Positions 24,101 to 32,203 are shown, counted from the first letter of the stretch. The stretch: 64,000 nucleotides of DNA from Maniola hyperantus (GCF_902806685.2 NC_048555.1:7130001-7194000); one strand, 5' to 3'. The notes: generated by a model not told the origin, from the sequence alone. Made by a program: numbers and translations.

Positions 24101-25076
24101 ATGCTAGCTGAACTATAAGGGTTCCTTTTTTCCTTTTGAGGTACGGAATCTTAATAAATCTCGAAATTTAAATAAAGTAACAGAGGTGCTGAAATGGCGA
24201 CCTCGCACTGAAAAACGCCGCGTTGAGACCTCCTTCCGCACAAGTGACTAGGTGTAAAGTGGACAGACGAATTTAAATGAGTCGGCGTTAGGGCGGTTTC
24301 AGACTAGCGTTTTATACGCGCGTATAAGCTTGTTTTTGGAAGCGCATGTAGGCGCGTATAGGCGCGCCTTTTGGCACACGCTCAACTCGTATGAGCGTTG
24401 ACGCGCTTCTAAGCTCGTACCTATAAGCGGGAGCCGCGAGAGACACCTCCCCGCAACACCACCGGTTCGAGCGTACACGCCGAAATATGCCCGTATACGC
24501 GCGTCCGGTTTTTTGAAGCGCGTATGTAGCGCGCGTGTAAGCGCGTATGCTGAAACGACCGTATACGCGCAAAAAATACGCTAGTCTGAAACCGCCCTTA
24601 GACCGCGGCGTATGAAAGTCCTTACAAGAGACCTATGCCCAGCTGCTGTGGACATTGATTGACGAAAATGACCAATAAAAACTGCTGTCTTTATTAATCG
24701 ACTAGCTTATGCACGTCACTTCGTCCGCGTGGACTAAACGAAACCCTATTTAAAAATCCTTTTTTAGCGGATGTCAACGTCATAATAGCCTTCTGATTGC
24801 CACATTTCAACCCTATCCATCCAGTAGTTTGACCTGTGCGCTGATAGATCAGTCAGTCAGACGTTTGGTGTGTAAGTTACCTTTTCCTTTTATTAGATAC
24901 CGAGGCAGTATCGGTGATTTTCAGCAACTCTTTTATCTTTTCCAGGGAACGCCCCTTGTATCCTGAACTGCCGGCCTCGCGGTCAGCAGTTCTACGCATC
25001 ACTAGCTTTAGTAGCCGATGGCACTCCCTGTACCAAGCCTGGTTTCCGAGCGATATGCGTGCAAGGCTCCTGTAAG
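12064..25076 (+). CDS. ADAMTS-like secreted matrix protein, N-terminal part (five exons)
   Basis: Partial gene model: join 12064-12127, 13330-13472, 22902-23034, 23789-23891, 24946-25076 (574 nt, about 191 residues). All five exons have AG acceptors and GT donors and their phases match, so one frame runs through without a stop. The order is signal-peptide end, TSP1 repeat (WSSWGTWS, CSRTCGGG), basic insert, end of the repeat (YHECNTAPCP), then an ADAMTS-type cysteine-rich module (RPFRGRFYTWVPY, DGTPC, ICVQGSCK). No metalloprotease domain is seen before the TSP1 repeat, which fits an ADAMTS-like protein rather than an ADAMTS protease. From family knowledge such proteins are secreted and act in extracellular matrix assembly. 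The layout is closest to THSD4/ADAMTSL4 and, in flies, lonely heart (loh); papilin is the main alternative. The initiator exon and the exons after 25076 (spacer module and further TSP1 repeats) were not found. Family assignment is firm; the exact orthologue is not. Confidence 0.85.
12273..12306 (+). repeat. (TAC)n microsatellite
   Basis: About ten ACT/TAC units with one interruption, in the intron between exons 1 and 2. Confidence 0.85.
13330..13472 (+). CDS. Exon 2: first half of thrombospondin type-1 repeat
   Basis: Acceptor tgatttcag, donor gtgagt, 143 nt, starting in phase 0 and ending two bases into an Arg codon. After a Thr-rich linker (QHTTQATRTNVTTTYA) it encodes WSSWGTWSACSRTCGGG and then GVAVQERHCLPRDPT. 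The WxxWxxW run is the usual C-mannosylation and Trp-Arg ladder start of TSP1 repeats, and CSRTCG fits the O-fucosylation consensus for POFUT2. Base composition is clearly richer in GC than the flanks. A MITE (13513-13700) begins 40 bp into the following intron. Confidence 0.88.
13513..13700. mobile_element. Palindromic MITE family B, copy 2
   Basis: Same structure as the 4.9 kb copy (taatgtacatcggcctttaa ... aaaggtcgatgtatattact). It begins 40 bp after the donor of the TSP1 exon, close enough that its hairpin would form in the early intron transcript. Confidence 0.8.
14171..14318. mobile_element. Palindromic MITE, 148 bp
   Basis: Arms of about 50 bp: acagaccgttcactataact ... gttggcaccattgc against gcaatggtgccaac ... 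caatattgaacggtgtgt read inverted. No second copy was noticed. Confidence 0.7.
14788..15199 (+). mobile_element. Family M repeat
   Basis: Runs from ccggccaggtgctcccgcac to tttgaggtacggaaccctaa; the internal microsatellite is lost. A second-type M repeat follows directly. Confidence 0.7.
15196..15425 (+). mobile_element. Family M, second type
   Basis: Starts accggtcaaatgcaagtcg and ggttccgtaccattgtacta, then cttgagatacagcccactga and a gacggacagcggagg stretch. The same body occurs at 41.8 kb. Confidence 0.6.
15772..15815 (+). promoter_or_regulatory. TATA-like element, possible internal promoter
   Basis: ttcatataaagtcggcagta is a good TATA match with 30 bp of mixed sequence after it, and it follows a block with several GATA-type sites (15620-15660). 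It lies in the intron between exons 2 and 3. This is composition only. Confidence 0.15.
16036..16108. repeat. Small hairpin, 73 bp
   Basis: The arms gacaggatcgatttgcca and tggcagtcgatcctgtc pair, and an inner tgaatca/tgattca adds to the stem. It may be a tiny MITE. Confidence 0.6.
16822..16942 (-). mobile_element. SINE S1 tail fragment
   Basis: atcgtcatcatcatattctc, ccatctcagaatgaaaagg and cctggccatgtaaggatagg match the tail half at lower identity. Confidence 0.5.
17392..17607. mobile_element. Palindromic MITE family A, copy 2
   Basis: Ends acgcgacaggttgaaatggc and the inverted cctcaacctctcgcggacta, with the same cccgcac / gtgcggttgtgcgg core. A region of about 60 bp (17431-17505) inside is not shared with other copies. 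It ends 58 bp before the mariner element. Confidence 0.75.
17731..17802 (-). pseudogene. Mariner transposase C-terminal tail beyond the stop
   Basis: In the same frame as the transposase, immediately after the TAA, 23 codons read CYNNWFEQMEKCIKLRGEYF then EKQ and a second stop. This is the conserved C-terminal end of this mariner type, so it shows that the upstream TAA is a secondary change and not the original end. Confidence 0.85.
17803..18786 (-). CDS. Mariner transposase, stopped 23 codons early
   Basis: 327 residues. Residues 1-110 form the helix-turn-helix DNA-binding region (RTVERWYLEF, REIEALLGISGTTIQKILHE). WIPHLL at 121-126 is the mariner WVPHEL linker motif. The DDE domain has Asp160 (SGDESWIY), Asp252 (HHDNASSH) and Asp287 (YSPDLSPND), giving the D34D spacing that defines mariner. 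The ATG at 18784-18786 starts with MNLFKENVRA, a usual mariner start. At 17803 a TAA interrupts the frame after EWNN. The same frame then continues with CYNNWFEQMEKC and ends GEYFEKQ at 17731, the expected family C-terminus, so the stop removes the last 23 residues. The catalytic triad is intact; whether the shortened protein works is unknown. The family assignment is certain; the subfamily is not resolved. Confidence 0.95.
   Translation of the reverse strand: MNLFKENVRAIIFYNFRRGLTRLQCFEELTSVFSDVAPCLRTVERWYLEFQRGHTSVSDKSREGRPKSAFTEDNIIAVRQLILEDRHVTCREIEALLGISGTTIQKILHEALGVRKLVCRWIPHLLSDDHKAARVRWCKKTLQRFNRGESNHVYDIISGDESWIYAYDPDSKQQSTIWVFQDEPKLTKVVRSRSTSKKMVATFVGKTGYVATIALEDRRTVNAEWYTTVCLPQVIAELRKSNSKRRIILHHDNASSHRARQTIEYLKQEKVEILDHPPYSPDLSPNDFFTFPKIKKSLRGQRLQSSEEAVDAFKSAILNTPTLEWNN
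18963..20330. other. Intron sequence, no repeat named
   Basis: Apart from the LINE tail at 18995, the stretch 19090-19330 is less AT-rich than its surroundings and has no open frame. It may be conserved non-coding sequence or an old repeat. Confidence 0.4.
18995..19085 (-). mobile_element. LINE tail fragment (RTE-like variant)
   Basis: The sequence accatcatcattagctggtt and gttggacataagcc resembles the RTE tail but diverges from the other copies after about 60 bp. It lies 33 bp outside the mariner end. Confidence 0.45.
20333..20407 (+). mobile_element. Family M 3' fragment
   Basis: tcttgacagacagacagac and gaggtacggaaccctaaaa only. Confidence 0.65.
20406..20485 (-). mobile_element. H1 5' fragment
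   Basis: gcaacgtgattgaaggacaa and acactttcgcatttatatta only. Confidence 0.55.
20924..21020 (+). mobile_element. tRNA-headed SINE S2, head
   Basis: acctccctggcgcagtggta (A box) and cggcttcgattcctggc (B box) then tttggaattttacacttc. The rest of the body is missing. Confidence 0.7.
21030..22390. other. Intron sequence, nothing recognised
   Basis: AT-rich with no clear repeat or exon. Confidence 0.45.
22392..22612 (+). mobile_element. Helitron-like repeat H1, full length
   Basis: Starts TCCATACTAATATTATAAAT, has (GTCT)n, and ends gacgaagtcgcgggcataat CTAG. It lies between A (22391) and T (22613), the Helitron insertion rule. The 3' hairpin is weakened here (acgctgacgaagtcgc). Reference copy for H1, located 289 bp before exon 3. 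Confidence 0.75.
22902..23034 (+). CDS. Exon 3: basic insert and end of TSP1 repeat
   Basis: Acceptor ctaatttccag, donor gtaggt, 133 nt. Its first base completes the Arg codon left open by exon 2. It encodes a strongly basic stretch (WRRSRKRRKLVRSAERIRRAR), then NTGVVNAPDCAGLGRRYHECNTA, which closes the TSP1 repeat (C...R.H.C...PCP). RSRKRRK contains candidate proprotein-convertase sites, though whether it is cleaved is unknown. Members of the THSD4/ADAMTSL4 type also carry an insert at this point of the repeat. All but the first 16 bases of this exon, plus the start of the next intron, are repeated in tandem downstream. Confidence 0.85.
22918..23605 (+). repeat. Tandem array of partial exon-3 copies with splice donors
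   Basis: About 4.5 units of 152 bp begin at 22918, 23070, 23224, 23376 and 23528. Each full unit holds exon 3 from AAAAGAAGAAAGCTCGTG to its end, the donor gcg|gtaggt, and 35-40 bp of intron. Units 1 and 3 share one variant (ctcggccgacgc) and units 2 and 4 another (ccttggccgtctc), so a dimer appears to have been duplicated. Unit 2 has a 2-bp insertion (acgtaCAtacg) that shifts the frame. Unit 5 is truncated. Only unit 1 has the canonical acceptor upstream; units 3 and 4 stay open in the correct frame. Confidence 0.95.
23789..23891 (+). CDS. Exon 4: start of ADAMTS cysteine-rich module
   Basis: Acceptor aatttttcag, donor gtgagt, 103 nt, phase 0 in and phase 1 out. It encodes PCPGPARDSRSEQCAVYDRR followed by PFRGRFYTWVPYVD. 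The EQC...RPF.GRFY.W.P pattern is the standard beginning of the cysteine-rich module that follows the first TSP1 repeat in ADAMTS and ADAMTS-like proteins. This is the strongest single family signature in the gene together with exon 5. Confidence 0.9.
24007..24112 (-). mobile_element. H2 3' half
   Basis: ctagcttatgatcgtgactt, aaatttcaaacccccatttt; truncated in the intron between exons 4 and 5. Confidence 0.65.
24115..24156 (+). mobile_element. Family M 3' fragment
   Basis: ctataagggttcctttttt and ttttgaggtacggaatctta; it abuts a truncated Helitron-like copy in the intron between exons 4 and 5. Confidence 0.6.
24291..24597. mobile_element. Harbinger-type MITE, 307 bp, in short intron
   Basis: The inverted ends are GGGCGGTTTCAGACTAGCGT and its complement, flanked by TTA on both sides (24288-24290, 24598-24600). 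The 3-bp TWA duplication points to PIF/Harbinger mobilisation. The interior is rich in GCGCGTATA-type motifs and has no coding role. It sits in the 1.05-kb intron between exons 4 and 5. Confidence 0.85.
24712..24898 (-). mobile_element. H2 repeat
   Basis: ctagcttatgcacgtcactt, gtgcgctgatagatcagtca and ttaccttttccttttatta; 47 bp before the acceptor of exon 5. Confidence 0.7.
24946..25076 (+). CDS. Exon 5: end of ADAMTS cysteine-rich module
   Basis: Acceptor ctttttccag-type (atcttttccag), donor gtaagt, 131 nt, phase 1 in and phase 0 out. It encodes NAPCILNCRPRGQQFYASLA, then LVADGTPCTKPGFRAICVQGSCK. C..NC...G..FY and DGTPC...ICV.G.C are the conserved core of the module. The next expected exon should open with the conserved GCD...CGVC region. 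I found no such sequence in the remaining 39 kb on the + strand. Confidence 0.9.
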
Positions 25077-25527
25077 GTAAGTTATTTCATAATTACTAAA
25101 ATTAATTAACAGTTTGTCAAGTAGGACCGCATTTAATATTTTAAAATTAAAAATAAGAATACAGAAGAAAATCACATTTTAGAAAACATTTAATTTCAAT
25201 CTTTATCGGTCACATTTTATAACAGCGCCATCTAGTGACGAGTAGCTTAAATTTTAGCAAAACTCTTGCTTTTCTACTGAGCTTTAAGTCAGTAAAATTA
25301 TTTACCTTTGCTGTTTGTACCAAATCAACTTCTCGTACCACTGGCTCAAAAAAGTGACATTCAATGCCACAAAAAGCGTACATAACAATAGTCATTTTTA
25401 ATCTGTTAAAAACAGGGAAAGAAAATTGTACTGAATTTCATTCATCCCCTAGGGAGAGAATGTGATTTAAATTTGGAATACTTAGGTACCGAAATTTATA
25501 CTGAAGTTTTTATTTCTTTTTATTTAT

Positions 25528-25757
25528 TTATTCAGATACAAGATAGCCCTTGACTGCAATCTCACCTAATGGTAAGTGACGATGCAGTCTAAGGTGGGAG
25601 CGGGCTAACCTGGAAGGAGTATGGCAATTTTTATTAAACCCATACACCTTTGGTTTCTACACGGCATCATACCGGAACGCTAAATTGCTTGGCGGCACGG
25701 CTTTGCCGGTAGGGTGGTAACTAGCCACGGCCGAGGCCTCCCACCAGACAGACAGAC
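25528..25757 (-). mobile_element. SINE S2, head missing
   Basis: ttattcagatacaagatagc, gtggtaactagccacggcc; ends at agacagacagac before the head. Confidence 0.7.
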
Positions 25758-26267
25758 TACATCTGTGTTTTTTTTTATAATTACCAACATAAAGAATGTT
25801 TAACAAATCCAATTTAGACACAGCAAAAACCACGAAGGTTTACACGATTGAGTTTGTATATAAAGCATTATACATCTTTTTGAAAAAGGAATACGCATTT
25901 ATTATGCAGTTATGATTATTAAAATATAAAATTACGAAAACCGACAAGGCCGTATGAGATTGATGCCTTTGCTTTTCCGACAAAAAATATTATTCTAGGA
26001 ATTTGCCGCGTTTTTGTTTTCTTCAAATACAAAAACGTTAAGTTTATTTTAATTTATTTTTATAAATAAGTTAATGTTCTAAAAATACGTTTAATAAATG
26101 CTTATATCATATTATTATTGTGTTAATTTTTTCGCAAATGGTACGAAAAGTAGAGTATTTACCTCGGTGATAAAGCTGTCTTAGTCTTGGGTGAACTTAA
26201 ATCGTCACCCGCGACAGAAGACACTGCTTTATCCCCTTGGTTAATAATCTACTATTGTACCTCAGTT

Positions 26268-26400
26268 TCGTTGGCGTAGATTTAGGTTTTTAAAATCCCG
26301 TGGGAACTGTTTCATTTTCTGAAACAAAAAGTAACCCCAAAAGTAGACCTTCCCCGGGATGTAAGCTATCTGTGTAGGTACCTCGTCAACATTTTAATAG
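26268..26400 (-). mobile_element. H1 fragment
   Basis: tagatttaggtttttaaaat, cccgtgggaactgtttcat and ccccgggatgtaagctatct. Confidence 0.6.
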
Positions 26401-26574
26401 AATTCAGAATTCAAATAAGAAAGTTAGACTATTTTTGTAGAACAGAAAAAAATGAAATCTTTAAAATGAATTATAAAATTCATTATCTAATTTTATAAAC
26501 TGAAATTAACATTTTATCGATTGCTAATCTACCTACTACATTTAAAAAAAAATCTCGCTTGGTGTAAAATATCG

Positions 26575-26745
26575 TACTCTCAGGCGTGCAGGTTTCCACG
26601 TGATAATTTCCTTTACCGTTAAAGCAAGTGATATTAATTGATTGCTTAAAACTTAGGAAAGTTGAGGTGCGTGCCCGCGCATCGAGCTCCCGACCCCCGA
26701 ATAGGAGGCCAATGTAGTGGATTAGTACCTAGTGAACTAGGCCTA
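26575..26745 (-). mobile_element. SINE S1, tail missing
   Basis: actctcaggcgtgcaggttt to the decayed head; B box gagctcgatgcgcgg is mutated. Confidence 0.6.
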
Positions 26746-27129
26746 TTGGACTGCTTTGAATTGAATCTATGTACTCCGTCTGAGTTACTTAGTTGCTTGC
26801 TTTGCCTGTAAACATTGCTTTACAAAGGTTTGACTACCTAGGTACATAATTACGATGATATAAATACAGATAAAAGGGAAATATTGAAATTGAAAATGAT
26901 AGACCGTACTTATACTAATAGTTAAAGCTCTTTTGAAACAACTAGGTAATGACAGGCAATGCCTAGTAATTGCAAGGTTTCTAATCAAAACAGCAGCAAT
27001 CAATTATTATTGACCAATGCACTCTAATACTTAAATTAAGTATAGAGTAATAACTGTTAACGGGTAATTTGCGTTTATAGTAATAAACCATTTTTAGTAA
27101 ACCATTTTGTAAAATAACAGGTGACAGAC

Positions 27130-27238
27130 CCAGACCACAGAAAATTTAGAATTTATAAAATTCCAAATTACTTCTGTCGAGAATCGAACCCAGACCTCCT
27201 ACTAATAGTAATAAGACCACTGCTTCAGGGAGGTCGTC
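27130..27238 (-). mobile_element. SINE S2 head fragment
   Basis: ttagaatttataaaattcc, gtcgagaatcgaacccagac and cactgcttcagggaggtcgt. Confidence 0.6.
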
Positions 27239-27384
27239 TAAGGTGCGTGACTTACAGAACGTAGTTACTTGTACCTAACATAATATTATTGGAATCAAAT
27301 TGGCACTTCGTTCGGTGAAACGACTAAAAAGTAAAAACTATACAAAAATACCCAAATTTATTTTGTAGTAAGTTAGGTTGAGAT

Positions 27385-27505
27385 TTCTCCATAATGTGTG
27401 TGTGAAGTCTGCCAAATCGGAATTGGCCAGCGTGGTGGACTTCTCATACTGAGACGAGACCCGTGCTCTGTAGTGAGCCGGCTATGGGTTGATCATGATG
27501 ACGAG
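27385..27505 (+). mobile_element. SINE S1 fragment, + orientation
   Basis: gtgtgaagtctgccaaatcg, gagacccgtgctctgtagtg and ggttgatcatgatgacgag. It is the only S1 copy seen on this strand. Confidence 0.65.
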
Positions 27506-27568
27506 TAGGTAGGTATCTGTGGTGGTATCATACGTAATCTCTCCTTATTTAATTAAAAAGTAGAATGT

Positions 27569-27749
27569 GGCTAATTCTCTTGTACACAATCTCTAAACTA
27601 AGCTAAAGTGGCACGTCTAAATCTATTGCTATCCCTTTCATAATGTTGCTTGCAGAAAAGAATAGCACTAGATTTAGACCTGTTAATTTGGTTTAGTTTG
27701 GAGATTGTGTACAAGAGAATTGGCCCCAATGGGGCCAATTCTCTTGTAC
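27569..27749. mobile_element. Inverted-repeat MITE plus an extra end
   Basis: Arms of about 65 bp (ggctaattctcttgtacac ... gtgtacaagagaattggcc), imperfect inwards. Immediately after the right end a third copy of the terminus follows in opposite orientation, giving 19-bp perfect arms at 27709-27727 and 27731-27749 around a 3-bp spacer (aat). Confidence 0.75.
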
Positions 27750-27999
27750 TCATTGCAGGTTTAAAATTTTATTTCTAGATTCCATATTCAAAGATCTGAT
27801 TTGCTAAGCTCCAGGCGTGACTGGTTGTCTAGTTCCCGACGTGCAGCCCCGCGTGGCCTAAAGCCATGATTTATCGTGCAGCCAGACCACACAATCGCTA
27901 ATATGATAACTTGAAATATACGTTGCCTTCAATCTGTTATTTAATATTCTATTGAAGAAAATTTTATTCAAGTAATATTAATTTATGACAACCTTTGCT

Positions 28000-28233
28000 T
28001 ACGAACTTCGAAGCGCAGGTACTTACCTATTATACATGTGAACGAGTTTTTAATGCTAAGAAAATTGTGAAGAATGTTTGCGCTTCATCGTCGCGTTCGT
28101 TCGAGACATTTCACTTTTGTGACTTTCAAACGTGCGATAAGAAGCTTCGTTCAATTTGGAAATATCGCGTTCGCGAAATACCTCAAGGAAATCTAAAGCT
28201 AGATGTAGCAGAAGTTGCGGATAGCAGCTAGTC
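28000..28233 (+). mobile_element. Degenerate Helitron-like end (uncertain)
   Basis: The right end gaagttgcggatagcagctag resembles the shared gaagtcgcgggcatcagctag terminus. The 78-codon open frame before it has no recognisable domain. Confidence 0.3.
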
Positions 28234-28237
28234 TTAA

Positions 28238-28629
28238 GTAGTATATAAAAGGAAAATGTGACTGACTGACAGTGTACTGAACTGATTTATCAACGCACAG
28301 CTCAAACTACGAGCCGGATCGGGCTGAATTTTGGCATGCAGATCATCGACTTATTATACTGAGATAACCACATCACTGATGCAAATAATTATTATGAAGT
28401 AGACATCCGCTAAGAAAGGATTTTGACAATTCAACCCCTGATAGGGATCACACACTCATCCGATCCGAATCCGTGAAAATACTGATATTAAAAATATCTA
28501 TACGTCATATTATGTCATAAACTAACCATACAAATAGTTCTAGGACAACTTCGGAACGTATTTTCACGGGTAAAATAGGGGTTTGAAGTTTGTGTAGTCC
28601 ACGCGGACGAAGTCGCGGGCATAAGCTAG
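28238..28629 (+). mobile_element. H2 repeat with nested MITE C
   Basis: tttatcaacgcacagctcaa, then MITE C at 28446-28571, then taaaataggggtttgaagtt and the cgcgggcataagCTAG end. Confidence 0.7.
28446..28571. mobile_element. MITE family C, copy 1 (nested in Helitron-like repeat)
   Basis: tcacacactcatccgatccg, gtcatattatgtcataaact and ggaacgtattttcacggg match the 40.3 kb copy. It interrupts the H2 repeat 28238-28629 between its cccctgatagg and aaaataggggtttg parts. Confidence 0.65.
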
Positions 28630-29254
28630 TTTTACCATAAAATATTATTTAGCCGGCACTGGCTCCAGGCCTTAACTGTACAATAGATCAGTTGGCAGTA
28701 TTTGACAGTAATTGTTGTGGATTGCCGCAGATCGCCACGGATTTCACACGGCCATTCAACGTAGACCTCCTATTCTTCATACTTTGCTAATAAATTTTAA
28801 AACTACCAGGGATCTGAGCGGTTGGTGCTTCAACTATCACAGTTTATTTTAAACAACTCCTCCTCCATTATTTTGTATGTGTGTGGTTATTTATTGCCGT
28901 GTAATATTGTCACTTGTTCCACGAAATAAATTGTTAGAACTTATTCTAAGTATAGGAGATTAGAAATTCTGCTTTTGTAATGCAGGAATTGTTGAATAAA
29001 ATGGAAACTAGTATGAATAAGACTCCTCCTTATTAATTAATTAGTTTGATCACATTACAACAGGAAGAATCTATTTCATAAAATCTTTGGTGTCCATATT
29101 ATCATTAGGTAATTAAACCGCAAGACATACGTTAATTCTTAAGTACATGAATAGGTATGTCATCAATACTTGCTTCTTCCTTAATTTTTTTTTGTATTTG
29201 TGTTTCTGCGATACCTGTTATCAAGGCACCGTACTTGGCAGATGCATATTTAAC

Positions 29255-29640
29255 CATGAGGGTTCCGTACTACAATCGTATTTTATCGACATTTTGCACG
29301 ATAAATCAAAATTCAAAAACTATGCCGAAAAATGTATAAAAATCTGTTTTATAATGTACAGGTAAAGCCCTTTCATAGATACTCCACTTGGTATAGCAAT
29401 CTTACTCTGAAAGTCGAAAATAGCAATATTTGTTCATGAACACTTTTTCTTTCTTGTGATGTAACCACAATTTCATGGTTTTCAGATTTTTCCCCTAATG
29501 TCTGCTATAAGACCTACCTTCCTGCCAAATTTCATGATTCTAGGTCAACGGGAAGTACCCTGTAGGTATTTTGACAGACAGACAACAAAGTGATCCTATA
29601 AGGGTTCCGTTTCTCCTTTTGAGGTACGGAACCCTAAAAA
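29255..29640 (+). mobile_element. Family M repeat
   Basis: From catgagggttccgtactac to gaggtacggaaccctaaaaa, with the usual internal blocks (acgataaatcaaaa, gccaaatttcatgattcta). The 5' 30 bp are missing. Confidence 0.7.
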
Positions 29641-29894
29641 TGGCTGGATACGTCTTATATTATTATAACTCCCAAAGGTAAGGAATGCGTAAAGCAGATG
29701 ATAGGAGTTTCACACAAACAGTCCTTGTGCGGTAACGGGCCGCAGATGTATGCTATCGTTACGCGCTTCACTCGCTAGCCCTAGATACTGAAATCGCTCC
29801 TATGATAGCTGTGTATCTCGCTAATCTCTTCAAATCATTGAACTAAATTACTTTTTACATATAGAAAAGCTATCCATAGTTCTAACTTCTATAC

Positions 29895-30003
29895 TATAAT
29901 TACGAGAGTTATCCCGGGGACGGACATAGGCTACTTTCGGAAAGAGTTCCCACAGGTTTTCTAAAAACCTAAATCCAGGCAGACAAAGTCGTTGGCATCA
30001 TCT
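29895..30003 (+). mobile_element. H1 3' fragment
   Basis: atcccggggacggacatagg to gttggcatcatctag. Confidence 0.6.
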
Positions 30004-30065
30004 AGTCTTCATAAAATCGTGATATATGAAACTGTCAAAATTAGTATGACACTGGGCATCAAGTT

Positions 30066-30205
30066 ACAGTACATGGCAGAAAATAATGTACATCGACCTT
30101 TAGAAGGAGATAGCGGATTTGTAGTCTCTATCGTTGAGACCGAGAAAACGTCATATAGGTATGAGTGACAGACAGCGCTCTACAAGCTTTGGGCTTCGCC
30201 GCAGT
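30066..30205. mobile_element. Palindromic MITE family B, truncated copy 3
   Basis: The left end (aataatgtacatcgacctt) and middle (gtcatataggtatgagtgac, gcgctctacaa) are present; the right end is replaced by unrelated sequence after about 30190. Confidence 0.65.
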
Positions 30206-31298
30206 CGGTTAAAAACGGGTTAAAGCCAAAATCTGTGTATCGGTCCTTGATTCGCTAATCAGCAGAAGCCAGAAAGTAACCTGTCGAATCTCCCAAATTA
30301 GCCAAATCGTTTATATAGTACTTACCTAGTATAATTTTTGGTCTTAGGTATAACTATTTATTATTATATGAAGCTATACTCATAAAATATAAACTTTGTT
30401 AAGTATTTCTTATTGAAATATTTTAAACCTGAGGATTGCCAACTTAATTTTTTTTTATTAAAAGTTTGCGCTTGATAGCGATCTCATGTTATGATGGCTG
30501 ATGGCTGATGGTTGATGGTTTGGCAAAAAAACTGTTTTGTGTACATGACAGTTGTAAAGAATAAATCCATATCAATAATATAGGCACCTAATTGGGAGCT
30601 TGAGATAAGTGGGACGATTTTGTTATAAGTTTACCGCTTCACTAAGCTGACTCGTGGGGCAGGGTGCGAGTGGCACTTAGATTAAAGGTTCGTACGCATC
30701 TGAGCGGCGCGGCGCGGCGCTTCAGTGAGCTTCACGTCGCGGCACAGAGCTTCAAAATATCATTTCTATCATTTTGTATGGCGCATATCGCACTAGAGCG
30801 GCGCGGCGCGGCGCTTCACCGCGCGTTGCCGCGCGGCACGGCTGGAGAGAATATTTTGAAGCGCACCGAAGCGACGCGCAGTGCAGTGACGCTAGTGCGA
30901 CATACCCAGCGGCGCGGCGCGGCGCTTCAGTATGCGTACGTCGCTCGAATAAGATACACGCGCATCTTGTTAGGTATTTAAAGTACAGGCAAGAATCGGC
31001 AAGATAGACCTCAAAATAAATAACGTAGGTTTAATTTTTGACACATGACGTGTTCCTCATGCTCTTAGAAGTATATCCTCAAAGGTCCCAACCCCTAGGA
31101 TGTCGGCTTCCCCCCTTCCCAGTGTCTAAATGTATAAATGTCTCTCCGAGCGTTATGAGAAAACATCAATGGTAAAAATAATCCTGATTAAATAACTATA
31201 ATATATTATGTACATATTATACCTACCTACTTCATCTAGGTAGAATTAATAGTTTCGGAAATATGCCTACCTATTGTTGTACTTGTGTTTATATTATA

Positions 31299-31522
31299 CT
31301 AGCTTATGCCCGCGACGTCGTCCGCGTGGACTACACAAATCTCTAACCCCTATTTTACCCCCTTAGGGGTTGAATTTTCATAAATCCCTTTTTAGCGGTT
31401 GTCTACGTCATATTAGCTAGTTAGCTAGCCAGCATGCCAAATTTCAGCCCGATCCGTCAAGTAGTTTGAGCTGTGCGTTGATAGATCAGTCAGTCAGTCA
31501 CCTTTTTCTTTTATATAGGTAT
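31299..31522 (-). mobile_element. H2 repeat
   Basis: ctagcttatgcccgcgacgt, ttacccccttaggggttgaa and atcagtcagtcagtcacc; it lies within the Harbinger element. Confidence 0.75.
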
Positions 31523-31640
31523 TTAGATATAATATGTACCTGTGTTTACCTGCCTATTTTATATATTCTATTGCACATAAAACAAAGACATTTTGCGAAA
31601 ATGCTTTTTCTAATGTAATTTCCACAGAACCTAAGGGACT

Positions 31641-31871
31641 AGCTGATGCCCGCAACTTCGTTCGCGTAGATATAGGTTTTTTAAAAATCCCGTGGAACCT
31701 TTTTGATTTTCGGGATAAAACTAGCCTATGTGTAGGCACACATAGGCTACTTTTATCCTACAGGGTATAATCTATCTCAGGTATATAGGTACGAGTAGGT
31801 AATTCCCGGAAATGTGCTCACCTATAGAAAAATCTAAATCCACGCGGACGAAGTCGCAGGCATCATCTAGT
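31641..31871. mobile_element. Two H1 copies joined head to head
   Basis: CTAG ends lie at both outer borders (gactagctgatgcccgcaac, left; gtcgcaggcatcatctag, right). The middle is a perfect hairpin, gcctatgtgt-agg-cacacataggc. Confidence 0.7.
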
Positions 31872-31875
31872 TGCA

Positions 31876-32173
31876 TTTTTTTTTAGATTTTTAATCCCGT
31901 GTGAACTCTTTGATTTTCCGGGATAAAAAGTTGCCTACCTCTGTCAATTCCCGGAATGCAAGCTACCTCTGGTCCAAACTTCATATAAATGGGCCTTTAA
32001 CAATCCCGTGGAAATTCTTTCATTTTCCAGGATAAAAAGTAGCCTGTCCTTCCCCGGGATGTAATTCAACTTTGTACCAAATTTCATCAAATTCGGTTAA
32101 GCTGTTGAGCCGTGAAAAGCTAGTAGATAGACAGACAAATACACTTTTGCGTTGATAATAATATAAGTATGGA
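31876..32173 (-). mobile_element. H1 repeat with duplicated body
   Basis: The ...atcccgtg... gataaaaagt block occurs twice (31893-31930 and 32003-32041) before the usual 5' end atccatacttatatta at about 32173. Confidence 0.6.
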
Positions 32174-32203
32174 TATGCATAAATATTTTTTTATAATTTC
32201 CAT

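Noticed and set aside
24312..24572. Minus-strand open frame of 86 codons with YTRA-type repeats
   Set aside because: Entirely inside a 307-bp MITE; the apparent protein repeats reflect GCGCGTATA motifs.
30664..30981. Open frame of 105 codons, Arg/Ala-rich
   Set aside because: It lies in the GC-rich terminal region of the Harbinger element; the codons come from repeated GCGGCGC motifs, not from a gene.
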